This document shows positions 35,901-45,200 of a DNA stretch of 64,000 nt, piece by piece. The stretch's first letter is position 1, and the number at the start of each line of letters is the position of its first letter. Both the position numbers and the translations under genes were made by a program. This stretch comes from an uncultured bacterium (GTDB taxonomy: Bacteria; Verrucomicrobiota; Lentisphaeria; Victivallales; UBA1829): assembly GCA_900549415.1 (NCBI GenBank), contig URNX01000004.1, positions 45,714 through 109,713 on the forward strand. Reading direction: 5' to 3'. A model generated the notes under the pieces. That model ran no database searches, was not told where the DNA came from, and was given only the letters and a program-made list of their open reading frames with translations.

Positions 35901-36482
35901 GCCGTTGAGAATGTGATTGACCGAGGAGTCGAGTTTTTCCTCCTGTTTGACGGAGATTTTTGCGGATTTGATTCTGTAGACCGCCGATTTGTGCAGATCC
36001 GCGCGGATGCAGATGTTGTTCATATCCTCCGGAGCCGGATGCGTGACGGTGAAGGTTTCGCTTTCACTGGAGACCGGGAAGGTTTTTGCAAAATAAAAAT
36101 GTTTGTTTTCCTTTCCGCGGTTGCCTTCGAGATAGATGTTGATTTCTCCGGCATCCTGGGCTTCCGCCTGAACAGAGGCGTTCAGCATCTTGCCGCGGAA
36201 CTCATCCATTTTGTATCTTCGGTAGAAACGGGTGACGATTTTTCGTGCGTTCGGCTGTTTGAAGAATTCGCGCGCATCAAGAACGAATGCTCCGTTTTCA
36301 CCGGAGACCTTGAGTGTGCGGATCAGCTCTTTGGGTTCGGTCCCGATGCCGATGCTGATGTTCTCTGCGGTTCTGCACCAGATGCTGAGTCCGTTGTTGC
36401 CTGTTTCGGTCTTTGTGACGTCCAGCGCATAAACGGACGCTGCAAAGAAAGCGAACGCAAGTAAAAAAAGTTTTTTCTTCAT
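32958..36482 (-). CDS. Large secreted clan GH-A (GH39-like) enzyme with CBM9-like C-terminal domain
   Basis: 1174 residues. The signal peptide is MKKKLFLLAFAFFAASVYA-LDV. Residues 20-180 are a module that recurs as a stand-alone protein in the next gene upstream. Residues about 190-360 form a CBM4-like jelly roll (HILNGGAERGW ending in GGTIWIDDAAY). A beta domain follows, then a TIM barrel from about 480 with acid/base E582 in YEMLNETNIWGG and nucleophile E692 in VTATEAGE. From about 970 to the end lies a CBM9-like domain (VIDDDLSDWNA, LMWDDAHLYLGVTVF). It should act outside the cell on complex glycans. It is the last gene of the operon headed by a pseudopilin gene, 11 bases after its neighbour. 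Confidence 0.85.
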   Translation of the reverse strand: MKKKLFLLAFAFFAASVYALDVTKTETGNNGLSIWCRTAENISIGIGTEPKELIRTLKVSGENGAFVLDAREFFKQPNARKIVTRFYRRYKMDEFRGKMLNASVQAEAQDAGEINIYLEGNRGKENKHFYFAKTFPVSSESETFTVTHPAPEDMNNICIRADLHKSAVYRIKSAKISVKQEEKLDSSVNHILNGGAERGWYATGINGFEFLKMADNNLISDGRNHFWDKELKVALDDKVKRSGNYSFRLTREPKSYGRFNLNPVPFVVGKSASFSCWVKGERPNQQIDIGLFLGNGQAYSKQFRVGTEWTRCELFIPEWGKKPEGIYMFGNPATGYASVTNFVSPHLSSLGGTIWIDDAAYSIGGHSKFTPETGILLSAKIDEPKGYYRPGTPVQTELTLRNTAGKAENAEIRWEMKDFFGKTVMTGNAGKIKVEAKGTAKRTVSVTPPENLRGAANLLFNVGGKQAGVYFGIAEKPGKLSHRIGVNYMPGSSNIHKSIPLLKDFRIGALRLWSTYRRTPNTGFRDVEEFHKNGFFLMMCCGSEGFATWPMIPKDFTAWKKALNGLATQYRGKVQIYEMLNETNIWGGRMKNPDPSKYYEMTPEVNALIIRELAEAVKAGDPDAKVAGPASCHTDIAWTSSMLAKGGAKGLDVITEHPYRQLPELPDYEPELQTLQKVAGKYKPNFPVTATEAGERSFALFPDNNRIPDFERQRVAYNTRMMLIGFGNGLRQYYHFTFTMDFEGCGWGFLLQGNPDNGRQPIPAPIMFACKNAADRLENAAPAGRVKLGFNYRCYIFDRGDKRVAALWKWNGKPTRTPLPAELKNAAVYDVMGTEIKSGEIELNEFPVYLETELSAAELAAAIRKTDLNAGTDLFDANAIVVAEREIKVRIFNLGTKPLAGTVETLGRKQSFPAIAPEEFGEVSFRLPSPVSLKNNTVQATVRTGSGAEKKFSWNLRAILAAKAEKAPVIDDDLSDWNAQAKEIPLSLRTRLKPWTSAEDAIRANAQLMWDDAHLYLGVTVFKRDNVESPVGVSGLWLGDGIQFAFDPVRNALKEVKDYQDDDFEYASALVSGKPVIFRTKASAATYDSLEKEIGLLQDVPVAIRRYPDRTVYEFAFPRQSVSPFRLEAGASMRMNVLVNIGTQNGRAGFLQLTPGIGEAPKRPGLFMDLVLMP

Positions 36483-36493
36483 CTGAAATCCTG

Positions 36494-37039
36494 TTATTTC
36501 TGATTGGCGGAAATCGCGGCGTTGAATATGCGGTAAACGGCGGGCTTGTTGAGATCAAGACGGAGCGCAATGCCGTTGACGTCTTCCGGAAGCTGTTTGG
36601 TATGAACGATTTCCGAACGTCCGGAAACGGCAAACGGCTGAGCGGTGAAATAGTGTTTTTTCTCTGTTCCGCGGTTGCCTTCGAGATAGAGATTGACGGC
36701 GCCGCTTCCCTCTTCCGCCTGAATCTGAACTTTTGCGGAAGTCTCTTTGCCCTTGAGAGCGGCGATATTGTTCTTGATGTAGAAGCGTGTGACAATTTTT
36801 CGTGCGTCCGGCCGCTTGAAGAATTCGCGGGTATCGATCACCAGCGCACCGTCTGCGGAGGAGACTTTCAATGTGTTGTAAAGAACTTTCGGTTCCGTTC
36901 CGATGGAGATGCCGTACCCTTCGGCGGCTCTTCCGGACCAGAATTTGCCGTTGTCATTGGCTTTGAGATTGTTGACATCGAGAGCCTGTGCGGAGAGTGC
37001 TCCGGCGAGCGCGGCGAGAAGGATGAGGGATTTTTTCAT
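36494..37039 (-). CDS. Stand-alone secreted copy of the N-terminal module of the next gene
   Basis: 181 residues with signal peptide MKKSLILLAALAGALSAQA-LDV. The whole mature part aligns with residues 20-180 of the GH enzyme downstream: SIGTEPKVLYNTLKVSS against GIGTEPKELIRTLKVSG, DTREFFKRPDARKIVTRFY against DAREFFKQPNARKIVTRFY, and NLYLEGNRGTEKKHYF against NIYLEGNRGKENKHFY. It looks like a tandem duplication of one domain without the catalytic part. It has no enzyme motif; a binding or structural role at the surface is the likeliest reading. The operon order is pseudopilin - this gene - enzyme, with short gaps. Confidence 0.85.
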   Translation of the reverse strand: MKKSLILLAALAGALSAQALDVNNLKANDNGKFWSGRAAEGYGISIGTEPKVLYNTLKVSSADGALVIDTREFFKRPDARKIVTRFYIKNNIAALKGKETSAKVQIQAEEGSGAVNLYLEGNRGTEKKHYFTAQPFAVSGRSEIVHTKQLPEDVNGIALRLDLNKPAVYRIFNAAISANQK

Positions 37040-37066
37040 GATGACTGCCTTTCGTTTGGGTGTTTG

Positions 37067-37852
37067 TTAAAAGTCAAGAGCTCCGGTATTGCCCCAGTTG
37101 CGGCTTCCGGTCTGTTCCGCCATAAGCCGGTCGCTGTACATTCTGGAATCCGGGTTCTCGAGCCCTTTCCACGAGCGTTTGCTGACGACATGCCCGTCGA
37201 GATAAGCGATGTTCGCATAGAGTGAATGCGGTCTGCCGACCCACAGATGCTGCGAAGTAAAAACTTCAGCAGAGCCCCCGGCGCTGCCCACACTACTCCC
37301 CGAGTATCTATTTGAGGCGGAGGTGTTTAGAAAATCGGAATCAAAGAACATATATGCACGCGACGCCGCTTTGACCATCGTTACTTTTAAGGAGTCCGAA
37401 CCCCAGGTTTCTGCGGCGACATAACTGAGGCGGGTTGAGGACGTTGAACGGTCTTCCGGACAGCGGAACGTGTTCCAGGAACCATTGCCGACAGGGGTTC
37501 CCGTTGAAGAAGTTTTCGCATTCATATATCTTGTTCCGAATGCGTATGGCCAATGGTATTTGATTGAATAGCGATGCCCCGGCACTTCCCAGGAAGAGAC
37601 CGACAGAATCGGCGGCATGGCATAATCGTTGAAATCGTTTCTGTATGTAGCGGAAGCTGTGCCGATCTGTTTCAGGTTTGAAGCGCAGGAGATTTTGTGA
37701 GCCGTTCTTCTGGCCGAATTCAGCGCGGGCAAGAGCATGACCGCCAGGATTGCGATGATGGCTATTACCACAAGGAGCTCTATAAGGGTGAATTTACGGA
37801 TTATCCCTCTGAAACGGAAGGTGTGCGGATGTTGCGGATATTTAATTTTCAT
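37067..37852 (-). CDS. Pseudopilin-like protein with H-X9-DG motif
   Basis: 261 residues from ATG 37852 (MKIKYPQHPHTFRFRG). The leader is basic, then KFTLIELLVVIAIIAILAVMLLPALNSARR: pilin helix with Glu+5, and Lys at -1 in place of Gly. The body has Cys residues (KISCASNLKQ, TFRCPEDRS). Near the end HSLYANIAYLDG is an exact H-X9-DG motif. It is a probable subunit of a secretion pseudopilus or surface filament. It is the first gene of an operon with two secreted glycan-active or glycan-binding proteins. AAAGG lies 12 bases upstream and a promoter with a perfect TATAAT lies about 60 bases up. Confidence 0.85.
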   Translation of the reverse strand: MKIKYPQHPHTFRFRGIIRKFTLIELLVVIAIIAILAVMLLPALNSARRTAHKISCASNLKQIGTASATYRNDFNDYAMPPILSVSSWEVPGHRYSIKYHWPYAFGTRYMNAKTSSTGTPVGNGSWNTFRCPEDRSTSSTRLSYVAAETWGSDSLKVTMVKAASRAYMFFDSDFLNTSASNRYSGSSVGSAGGSAEVFTSQHLWVGRPHSLYANIAYLDGHVVSKRSWKGLENPDSRMYSDRLMAEQTGSRNWGNTGALDF

Positions 37853-37912
37853 CGTTTGTCGAGCCTTTCTGTCTTTTGTTCGTTTCCCTGTTCGAAAAAG
37901 CTTACGTCTATA

Positions 37913-37940
37913 ATTATACGACATTTTAGGGAAAAAGCAA
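37913..37940 (-). promoter_or_regulatory. Promoter of the pseudopilin / module / GH39-like operon
   Basis: Minus strand TTGCTT (37940-37935), 16 bases, TATAAT (37918-37913). Confidence 0.65.
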
Positions 37941-38041
37941 CAGGGGAAATGGAGAAATATATTAGGAATCCTGACAAAAATATACGATATAATGCCAAAT
38001 GCATTTTCCCTCTGTATTTTCCGGGGCGCGGGGGGAAGTCT

Positions 38042-38914
38042 TTAATCTTCGACCAGGGGACGGAGGTGGATCGTTTTTTGTTCCTTATGGTTTTTTTGCC
38101 GTTCCTGAAGACAAATCCGCTGGTATTCTCTTGGGGTATAACCGGTGATTTTGGAGAAAATCCGGTAAAATTGGGCGTAGCTTCCGAATCCTGACTGGTA
38201 GACGGCTTCGGAAAGATTGAAGCGTTTTCCAGTATTGTAAACGGTCAGGAAACGGCGCACCTGCTGATGATTCCGGAAATCCGTGATTGTCATGTCCATT
38301 TGCGTTTTGAACATCTGCTGCAGATGAGTCGGAGACATTGCCGCGAGGCGGCAAAGTTCTTTCAAAGGGACTTTTTGTTTTTCCTGCATCAGAAAGCGGA
38401 CGACTTTTTCAATTCCGGGATGCAGAAGACGCTGATCGGGTTCGGTTGTTTGTTTGAAAAGGCGGATCAGGTGATCTGCTGCATAGCGCATTGCGATGTC
38501 GTAGGCCGCTTCTTTCTGGGGCGGCAGAGTTGAAAAAAAGTGTTCCAGATATGAGAGTTCCTGTTCAGAGAGCTTGTAAAAAGCAGTCTTTTGTGGAAGC
38601 GTTTCCGGATTTTCAAATTTTTTGAGAAATTGGTTTTTCAGCTGGCAGATAATAAACGAGAAGTCGAAGGATTGTTCGCAGATGACGTGGATTTGTTTCG
38701 GTGCGAGCCAAATCACGGTGCCGCGCTGCATCAGGTGAATCGTGTTGTTCAGCAGAATGCGGCAGATTCCGTTCAGCACGAGATAAAACTCCGGAGTCGG
38801 ATGGTAATGGAGGTGCGCATCCGAGTTCGCAGTGTTTTTGCGGATATGGGAAAAGCGTATATGGAGCGAGACGTCGCTGCCGATGGTGAATTTGCGTTTT
38901 AAACATTTTGGCAT
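38042..38914 (-). CDS. AraC-family regulator at the end of the GH106 operon
   Basis: 290 residues from ATG 38914 (MPKCLKRKFTIGSDVSLH), with AAGGAG 8 bases upstream. The N-terminal cupin sensor has a His-rich opening (DAHLHYHPTPEFYLVLNG) and a closing LAPKQIHVICE, suggesting a metal- or sugar-binding barrel. The double helix-turn-helix follows: VPLKELCRLAAMSPTHLQQMF and LSEAVYQSGFGSYAQFYRIF, ending in GYTPREYQR. It follows the GH106-like gene by 68 bases and is likely co-transcribed. It may be the protein that binds the 40-base element at 47548-47587 and 49288-49327, but that is only inferred from operon membership. Confidence 0.85.
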   Translation of the reverse strand: MPKCLKRKFTIGSDVSLHIRFSHIRKNTANSDAHLHYHPTPEFYLVLNGICRILLNNTIHLMQRGTVIWLAPKQIHVICEQSFDFSFIICQLKNQFLKKFENPETLPQKTAFYKLSEQELSYLEHFFSTLPPQKEAAYDIAMRYAADHLIRLFKQTTEPDQRLLHPGIEKVVRFLMQEKQKVPLKELCRLAAMSPTHLQQMFKTQMDMTITDFRNHQQVRRFLTVYNTGKRFNLSEAVYQSGFGSYAQFYRIFSKITGYTPREYQRICLQERQKNHKEQKTIHLRPLVED

Positions 38915-38982
38915 ATCCCGTTCTCCTTTTCCGGATAATATATTGTGCAGTTCAGGCTTTTGCAAATTTTTCTGCGGAGTCC

Positions 38983-41235
38983 TTAAAGGATCCGCAGAAA
39001 ACGGGGCAGCGCTTCCGCTTCCGGAAGCGGATCGGCGGGAAAAGGCAGACAGCAGGACGAAAGATAGGGGTTTATCCAGCCCCGGCATTCCAGATCCCGC
39101 AGAAGCGCGGTGTCATGGTACACGCCTCCCGCAGTCGTGACGAGGCGGCAGACGATCCGGTTTTTCCCGAGGCGCAGAAATTCGGAAAGGCTGATTTCAA
39201 ACGGCGTCCATGCCGTTTTCCCCGCTTCCCGTCCATTGATGCGGATGCTCCACATGCCGGAGATTCCTTCCGGAAGGGAGAACGTTAAACTTTCGGGAAG
39301 AGTTTTCAGCGTTATCGTATTGGCATATTCGAAAACGCCGCAGCCGTTTTCCGTTTTCTCTTTTTGAACCGGGACTGTCCGGAAACCGTGATCGGTAAAA
39401 ATATGGCTGCGGATCTTTTTCCTCCGCCATGGTCCATCAAAGGGAATTTTTCCTTTTTCTTCCGGAACCTCGGAGCAAAGGCAGGTTCTGGGACGCAGAA
39501 CGATGCTGCGCAGGCCCGAAAGAATTTCCGGTTTGTCCGGGTGGAGGGAATGAGCGGCGTCCGTCAGCGGATCGTACCATTCATACGCTTCAGTGAATGA
39601 ATTGCGGCATGTGAATTCCGCCGCATCCGCGGAGGAATTGAAAAGGAAGAAGAAGGGAGCGTCATCCGTTTGGAGTTTCAACACCCGTATTGAGAAGTGG
39701 TTTCCTGTCAGATTCAAGTCCGGATCGGCAATGTCCCGGATTTGCGCGGCTTCGCGACCCGAAAACACCGGAAATGATTCTTGTTTCAGGCGGCTTATCT
39801 TCCGTTCCAGGGCGGGGGACAACGGAATCCCGTCCGGAATCATGACCGCCCGGTAAGCGGTCTTGCCGATCCGGAGTTTTCCGTCTTCTGTTCCGACGGC
39901 GTTGAGCAGATCGTTTTCGCCGGCGTAGTCATAACCGAAATGGTTTTCGCGAAGCCAGCGTGTCTGAAGGAAAAATGGTGTTTCCGCGGGCAGTTTCCGG
40001 GACTGGATTCCCCAGACAAGAGGTTCGCGGATCAAACTGTTGTACGGAAGGAGAACCGCGATGTCCGCATGCGGTTTCCCGTCGGCCAGCAGAGATCCGA
40101 GGCGGGTTGTGTAGGCCGCGAAATCGCGGTAGAAGTTCCAGCGGGGATCGGGGGCGAAAAGGTTGCAGTGATGCTCGAATTGACGCGCTCCTCGAGTCGA
40201 AGCGTAAAGAGCCATCGGTATGACGTCGGTTACGCCGAGAACATACTGAGCGTCGGCGATCTGCCTCATTTCCCGCAGCGGGCAGTCGGCGCCGTAAACG
40301 GCGAATGATTCGGAAAAAACTCTGCGTTTCCCTGTCTGCCGAGCGGAAGAAGTGATGTATTTGGGGTAGTCGACCTCCATTTCGCGCGGGGAGATCTGAT
40401 GCCAGATCGCGTCAAGCCCCGGGATGTCGAATTGACGGTACATTTCGAAACCGTCTCCGTAATATTGTCCGATTTTGGCGGGGAAGTCATCGCCGCCGGG
40501 ATGTCCTGTGAAGAGAATTCCGTGTTCTCCGCACCAGCTGTGAAGAGGTTCGAACCAGTTGCGGTTGATGAGCGCGGTGAGAGCGTCTCTCCAAATCCGC
40601 AGAGCTTGCTCGGATTCAGCTGTAGTCCCGAAGAAGATTTCCGCAGCGGTTTTTTCAACGGAGCCACCGCGTTTCCGGAGTTCGGCGGCAAGAGCGTCGG
40701 AACAGGGGAGTCCCTTTTCCGACGGCTGCAGACATCCGAAAAATGGTTCATCGGAGAAGATTCCCCTGATATGTTTCCAGAGTTCCGGACCGAGCGTTTC
40801 AAAATAACGCCGATGGACGCGTTTGATGAAATAGCGGGTCGTTTCCGGACGGAGCAGGTCGGGGCGGTTGTCAATGAACTTTTTTTCAATTTTCCCTGCC
40901 GGTGTTCCGGGAACGAGAAACTGCGCACGCCATTCAGGATGTTTCCGGACGAGTTCGCCGTTGAGGGTTCCGCTGGGCCATCCGCCTTCATCGTAGAGCC
41001 AGCTTTCCATGCCGAGTTCCGCCGCGGTTGAGACGGCTTCGCGGATCATGCGGAAGTAATACGGTGAAAGGTATCCGGGCATTCCTTCCGGATACTGCGC
41101 TCCACCGAACTCCCGGGGCATCGAATGAAAGAAGACGCCGCCGACTCCGGCGTCCTTCATCATGGAGAGCTGTCTGCGAATTCGCGCCGGAGTCATGCGG
41201 TCATTCCAAAGCCAGAAAACAAGATGTCTGATCAT
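38983..41235 (-). CDS. GH106-like alpha-L-rhamnosidase
   Basis: 750 residues with no signal peptide. The opening FWLWNDRMTPARIRRQLSMMKDAGVGGVFFHSM and AELGMESWLYDEGGWPSG are the hallmark of GH106 and related barrel enzymes. GIFSDEPFFG and TGHPGGDD supply the acidic residues expected in the active site. The end (NTITLKTLPESLTFSLPEG, WSIRINGREAG) is a beta domain of the usual C-terminal kind. Family members remove terminal L-rhamnose from pectin side chains. The length is below that of the large Bacteroides GH106 enzymes, so some accessory domains are missing. The start ATG overlaps the stop of a 44-codon frame upstream (ATGA). Confidence 0.75.
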   Translation of the reverse strand: MIRHLVFWLWNDRMTPARIRRQLSMMKDAGVGGVFFHSMPREFGGAQYPEGMPGYLSPYYFRMIREAVSTAAELGMESWLYDEGGWPSGTLNGELVRKHPEWRAQFLVPGTPAGKIEKKFIDNRPDLLRPETTRYFIKRVHRRYFETLGPELWKHIRGIFSDEPFFGCLQPSEKGLPCSDALAAELRKRGGSVEKTAAEIFFGTTAESEQALRIWRDALTALINRNWFEPLHSWCGEHGILFTGHPGGDDFPAKIGQYYGDGFEMYRQFDIPGLDAIWHQISPREMEVDYPKYITSSARQTGKRRVFSESFAVYGADCPLREMRQIADAQYVLGVTDVIPMALYASTRGARQFEHHCNLFAPDPRWNFYRDFAAYTTRLGSLLADGKPHADIAVLLPYNSLIREPLVWGIQSRKLPAETPFFLQTRWLRENHFGYDYAGENDLLNAVGTEDGKLRIGKTAYRAVMIPDGIPLSPALERKISRLKQESFPVFSGREAAQIRDIADPDLNLTGNHFSIRVLKLQTDDAPFFFLFNSSADAAEFTCRNSFTEAYEWYDPLTDAAHSLHPDKPEILSGLRSIVLRPRTCLCSEVPEEKGKIPFDGPWRRKKIRSHIFTDHGFRTVPVQKEKTENGCGVFEYANTITLKTLPESLTFSLPEGISGMWSIRINGREAGKTAWTPFEISLSEFLRLGKNRIVCRLVTTAGGVYHDTALLRDLECRGWINPYLSSCCLPFPADPLPEAEALPRFLRIL

Positions 41236-41366
41236 GATTGCAGCCTTGCTGAGAGATTAAGTTTTCCATCTGGAGCGACGGAGGGAAGCTTGCCGGATCT
41301 TTGACGGTTGCCGCGGAGGCTTCCGAAGAAAGACCCGATGCTTTTCCCGCGAACGCGCCTGCTCAT
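41232..41366 (-). CDS. Possible 44-residue basic protein between CBM-like and GH106-like genes
   Basis: A 45-codon frame whose ATG (41366-41364) overlaps the TGA of the gene upstream and whose TGA (41234-41232) overlaps the ATG of the GH106-like gene, both as ATGA. GGAGG lies 10 bases before its ATG. It reads MSRRVRGKSIGSFFGSLRGN and so on: basic, rich in Ser/Gly/Arg, no membrane span. Perfect tiling and the ribosome site support translation, perhaps mainly to couple ribosomes through the gap; the composition alone would not. It resembles no family I know. Confidence 0.4.
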   Translation of the reverse strand: MSRRVRGKSIGSFFGSLRGNRQRSGKLPSVAPDGKLNLSARLQS

Positions 41367-42256
41367 TTCGTTTCCACCTCCCGGAAGGAGAGAGCATCTA
41401 TCCGGATGACGGCGTTTTCTTCTCCGGAATAGAAGTTCAGCAGTACGACGCCGTCCGCGGCGTCGGGAGCTTCCGATGCGGGAGGAACCGTGATTTCAAT
41501 GGAGAAATCCTGCGGCGTTTCGATAAGAGCGAGACGGGTTTGACGGTAGAAATGTTTGCCTTTGTGTCCGAACGGAGACCAGAACTGAATTCCGGCGGCA
41601 GCCCCCGCTTTTCCTTTTACGGACGCCGCGCTGAATTTCAGACGGTATGTTTTGCCGATTCGGACGGGGAGGGGTCTGGAGCGGAGTTCCTTCCCTTTGC
41701 CGCCGGTGAATTCAAGGGCTTTTTCTCCGGAGAGGAATGTGTCGCATGGAACGATGCGGGGGTCGCCCTTGAAGAAAAACGCCTCCGGAGAGAATCCTTC
41801 CTCAAAATCACCGGATGGAATCAGCTCCTTCCGGAAATCCGCGTCGGTCAGCACGTCGAGTTTCAGATTGCGGAGTTTCAGATTGACCGGAGCGGATTCG
41901 GGCGAATTGAAAAAATCTATTTTAATAGATGTTTCGTCTCCGCTGAAGAACGGGATTTCATAGCGGGCGTTTCCCTGTTGCGGACGGAGGTTATGCACCG
42001 CCTTGCGCGAACCGAGAATCATTGTGCATCCGAGTTTTACGGCTCCTGCGGATTCGAGTTCGAAGGAGAGTTTATAGTGGCGTTGGGGTTCAAGGGGCCA
42101 TTCCGTTGATATGCGGGGGGAGTTCCTGATTGAGCCGATGAGTTCAAAGCCGTTTTCCATGGCTTTCCATGGTTTGTTGATTTTGACTTGCGGTTCTGCG
42201 GCGAGAAGAGCCGCACAGCAGAAAAATGAGGCGAAGAGAGCAGTTTTGTTTTTCAT
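41363..42256 (-). CDS. Secreted CBM-like protein
   Basis: 297 residues, signal peptide MKNKTALFASFFCCAALLAA-EPQ, AAAGGG 8 bases before the ATG. The mature protein seems to be two jelly-roll domains: residues about 30-135 (HYKLSFELESAGAVKLGCTM) and about 145-290 (IPSGDFEEGFSPEAFFFKGD, KTYRLKFSAASVKG, IRIDALSFREV), the second close to CBM4/9 and CBM22-type patterns. No catalytic residues are seen. It probably binds glycan at the cell surface for the enzyme encoded just upstream (15 bases). It lies in the long operon that begins with the pseudopilin gene or further up. Confidence 0.78.
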   Translation of the reverse strand: MKNKTALFASFFCCAALLAAEPQVKINKPWKAMENGFELIGSIRNSPRISTEWPLEPQRHYKLSFELESAGAVKLGCTMILGSRKAVHNLRPQQGNARYEIPFFSGDETSIKIDFFNSPESAPVNLKLRNLKLDVLTDADFRKELIPSGDFEEGFSPEAFFFKGDPRIVPCDTFLSGEKALEFTGGKGKELRSRPLPVRIGKTYRLKFSAASVKGKAGAAAGIQFWSPFGHKGKHFYRQTRLALIETPQDFSIEITVPPASEAPDAADGVVLLNFYSGEENAVIRIDALSFREVETK

Positions 42257-42271
42257 TGCGGAACCCTTTTG

Positions 42272-45200
42272 TTATTTGAGTGTGAGAAGTCCAAAATGAG
42301 TGCGGAGGAGATACGGTTTTTCCGCCGCATTCCACAGATACTCGCGAATTGAGCCGTCCGGTCTGGCGTCGTCGATTTTGACTTCGAAGCCCAGGAGTTT
42401 CCCGGCGGGCGGTATGGTTCCGAAGAGGGATTTCAGCGGAATTTCAAGAGTGATGCCGTAACCGGAGGCGTCGCGCGTCATCTTTGCGGAAAGCCGTTCG
42501 GAAACCGGATGCCGGGGCTGCGTGACGACCTCGCATTTCTCCGTTCCGGGAAGCAGGAAGAAACGCAGCACATTGGCGTTGAAGAACTCCGTATGCTTGA
42601 TCGGAAGAGCTTCCGGCATCGTGTCGAGAAAGAGCTCGATGCAGTCGCGTTCCCAGTATTTGCGCGCCCCGGGAGCGCCGGAAGGCGTGGAATCCGAAAC
42701 TTGAATTGCAAACAGGAGAGAATCGCCGCGGCGCGTCAGGCTCCAGCTGTTGTTCAGCGGGGGAAGGCCTGCCGTTTTCGGAACGCTTGCGGAGCAGGTC
42801 TCTCCCGTGGTTCCGATCCGTTTCGGCAGTGGAAGAAGTTCGCACGTGAAGTCAAAGCGCCGTCCCATGCTCAGAATTCTGATTTTCTGTTTGCCCTCCG
42901 CCGCTTTCCGGAGCGGAATGAGAAAACTCTGGTCCGAATGCGGGGCGAGTTTGAATGGAAGCGCCTGCTTCGCGGCGGCGACTCCGATCTGGCCGGAGAC
43001 CTCTTCCGCCGAAAGGTTCTTGAGTCCGACCGCGAGCGCAAATCCGCCGTTGTGCGGCAGCAGACGGGCGGAGGGAGCGGCTTTCAACGGCTGTTCCGCA
43101 TGGATTTTCGCATCGGAAAGCGCCTTTTCATATTCGGGAAGCCGGCCGGAGAAGAAAAAGAGCTTCGGCTCTTCATTCAGTTCGATTTTCTTTTTCAGAG
43201 GCAGAGGATTGCCGAACATGTCGCGCAGAGTTCCTTTGCAGTTGAAGGAAACGGAGAGCCCTTTCCCGGCGCCGTAGTTCCAGAAGGCCGCGCAGTAACC
43301 GGTGTCGCGCAGACGGTAGATGTAGCAGATGGAATCGTTTTCCCAGCGGATTTTTCCGACGGGGACAGCCCCTTCGAGATAGCGACCGAAGGCGTTCAGA
43401 ACCACGCCGAAGGAGTTCGGGGTCAGATCGCCGCCGATGCCGTCGCTGGAGATGTAATGCGGACTGCTCTGGCGGAGGAGCTGTGTGGCCTCCGGCGAGA
43501 TGGACTGCGCGAGTCCTTCTCCGAGGTCGGTCAGCATCCTCTGTGCGAGGTCGTGCGCCGCATTGTATCCGTGAGACCATGCGGGACCGACTTTTCCGCG
43601 CAGGTAGTACAGTTCCGTGTTCCAGAGGGGATATTTCTTTTTGCCATACTGCGCGATGAGTTCGCGGATGATCCGCATCGTCTTGTCCGCCGGCTGAAGC
43701 GAACCGAGCTTCGGATTCTGATATGGGTGAAAGGAGACGATGTCGGAATACTCGAGTCCGCCGGCCTTGAAACAGGGTTCGTAGAAAGCCGCCATGCGCG
43801 CGCCGAGATCGCTGGTCGCGCAGAATCCGACGACACGGTTTGCCGGGTCGGCCTCTTTCAGTGCTTCGTATGCTCCCTTGAGATACGGAACGTAGTCGGC
43901 CGGTTTCGCCCAGAACCCGAGATGCGGTTCATTCATGATTTCATAGTGGGTAATGCGTTTTCCGGCGTGCTTCGCATAGGCGGAGACAAAGCGTTTCCAG
44001 AGTTCAACCGGCGGTTTGAAGAGAGCTGTTCTGGAGAAATCCTTCTGACTTCGAGCGAGTTCCTTTTCGCTTTTGGCGATCAGCCAGTCGGGGAGTCCTT
44101 CCGGCCGGGTCCGTTTGATGTTGCCGGGAACCCAGAAATCCGAGCCTCCGATGACAGGCATGAAATAAAGACCGTTTCTGCGGACGAGATCGACTGTGCG
44201 GTCAAGCGCGGAAAAGTCGAATTCGCCGGGGTTTGGTTCGACCATATACCACGAAATCCAGCCGGGAACCCCCCATTCGCGGAGAAGCCGGATTCCCTGT
44301 GCGCGGTAGAACTGCATCAGCGCGTCGGGCGAACCGCCGAGGCTGAAGAACGCCGGCTGGCGGAAACGGTAATGAGGCGGATAGCCGAATCCGAATGCGC
44401 TGTTGACGGCGGAGCAGAAGTCGCGGTCAAGATTCAAATCCCGCGCCCTGTATTCGCCGAGCACGGCAAACGGTTTGCCGTAAGTGCGGAGTTTCACGCC
44501 TTCCGCTTCCGGGTGGAGATCGAATGCGCCGAATTCCGGTGTTTCAACGTCGACGGTGCGGGTCAGGATTCCGTTTGCCGGAACGGTCCAGAGGCCGCAG
44601 TCGAGCGTACGGAGCGGCCGCAGTTTCGGGTCGGGCCAGTTGCCGTCGCGGTTTTCAAGCACATTGAGCTTCAAACGGAAGCGCAGTTCCTGCGCGGTCG
44701 GATTGGTTGCGGAAAGACGGACGGGAACCGAACGCCTGCCGTTGTCCGGCTGAATGAAATAATTCTTTTCCGGAACGGCGGAGAGCTCCGGAACGCGCGG
44801 AGAAACATCCCCTTTTTCGCGGATGCTGAGATCGTCCATGAAAAGCGTGCCTTCCGCCTGGAAGTTCAGGCGCGGCGTATAAAAACGAAACGGTTTATCC
44901 TTCGTTTTGAACTCAAAAGCAAATGTCCGCCACTGCGAATCCGTTTTGAACGTCTTGCGCGCCGAGTCCCAGCGGTGAACCGGATGTGTTCCGGTGACAT
45001 TGCATTGAATTTCCATAGGGACGGAGCTTTTCAGGCGGACGGAACAGCGGTAGACCGTATTCTGTTTAAGTTGAATTTCAATGGCGTTGAGTTCAATGCG
45101 TTCATTGTACGGATTGTCGACGCGCAGAACGGAATTGCTGTTTTCCCGAACGGTTTCGAGCGGAAGATAACGCATCTGCGCATTGGTGTCCGGACGCAGA

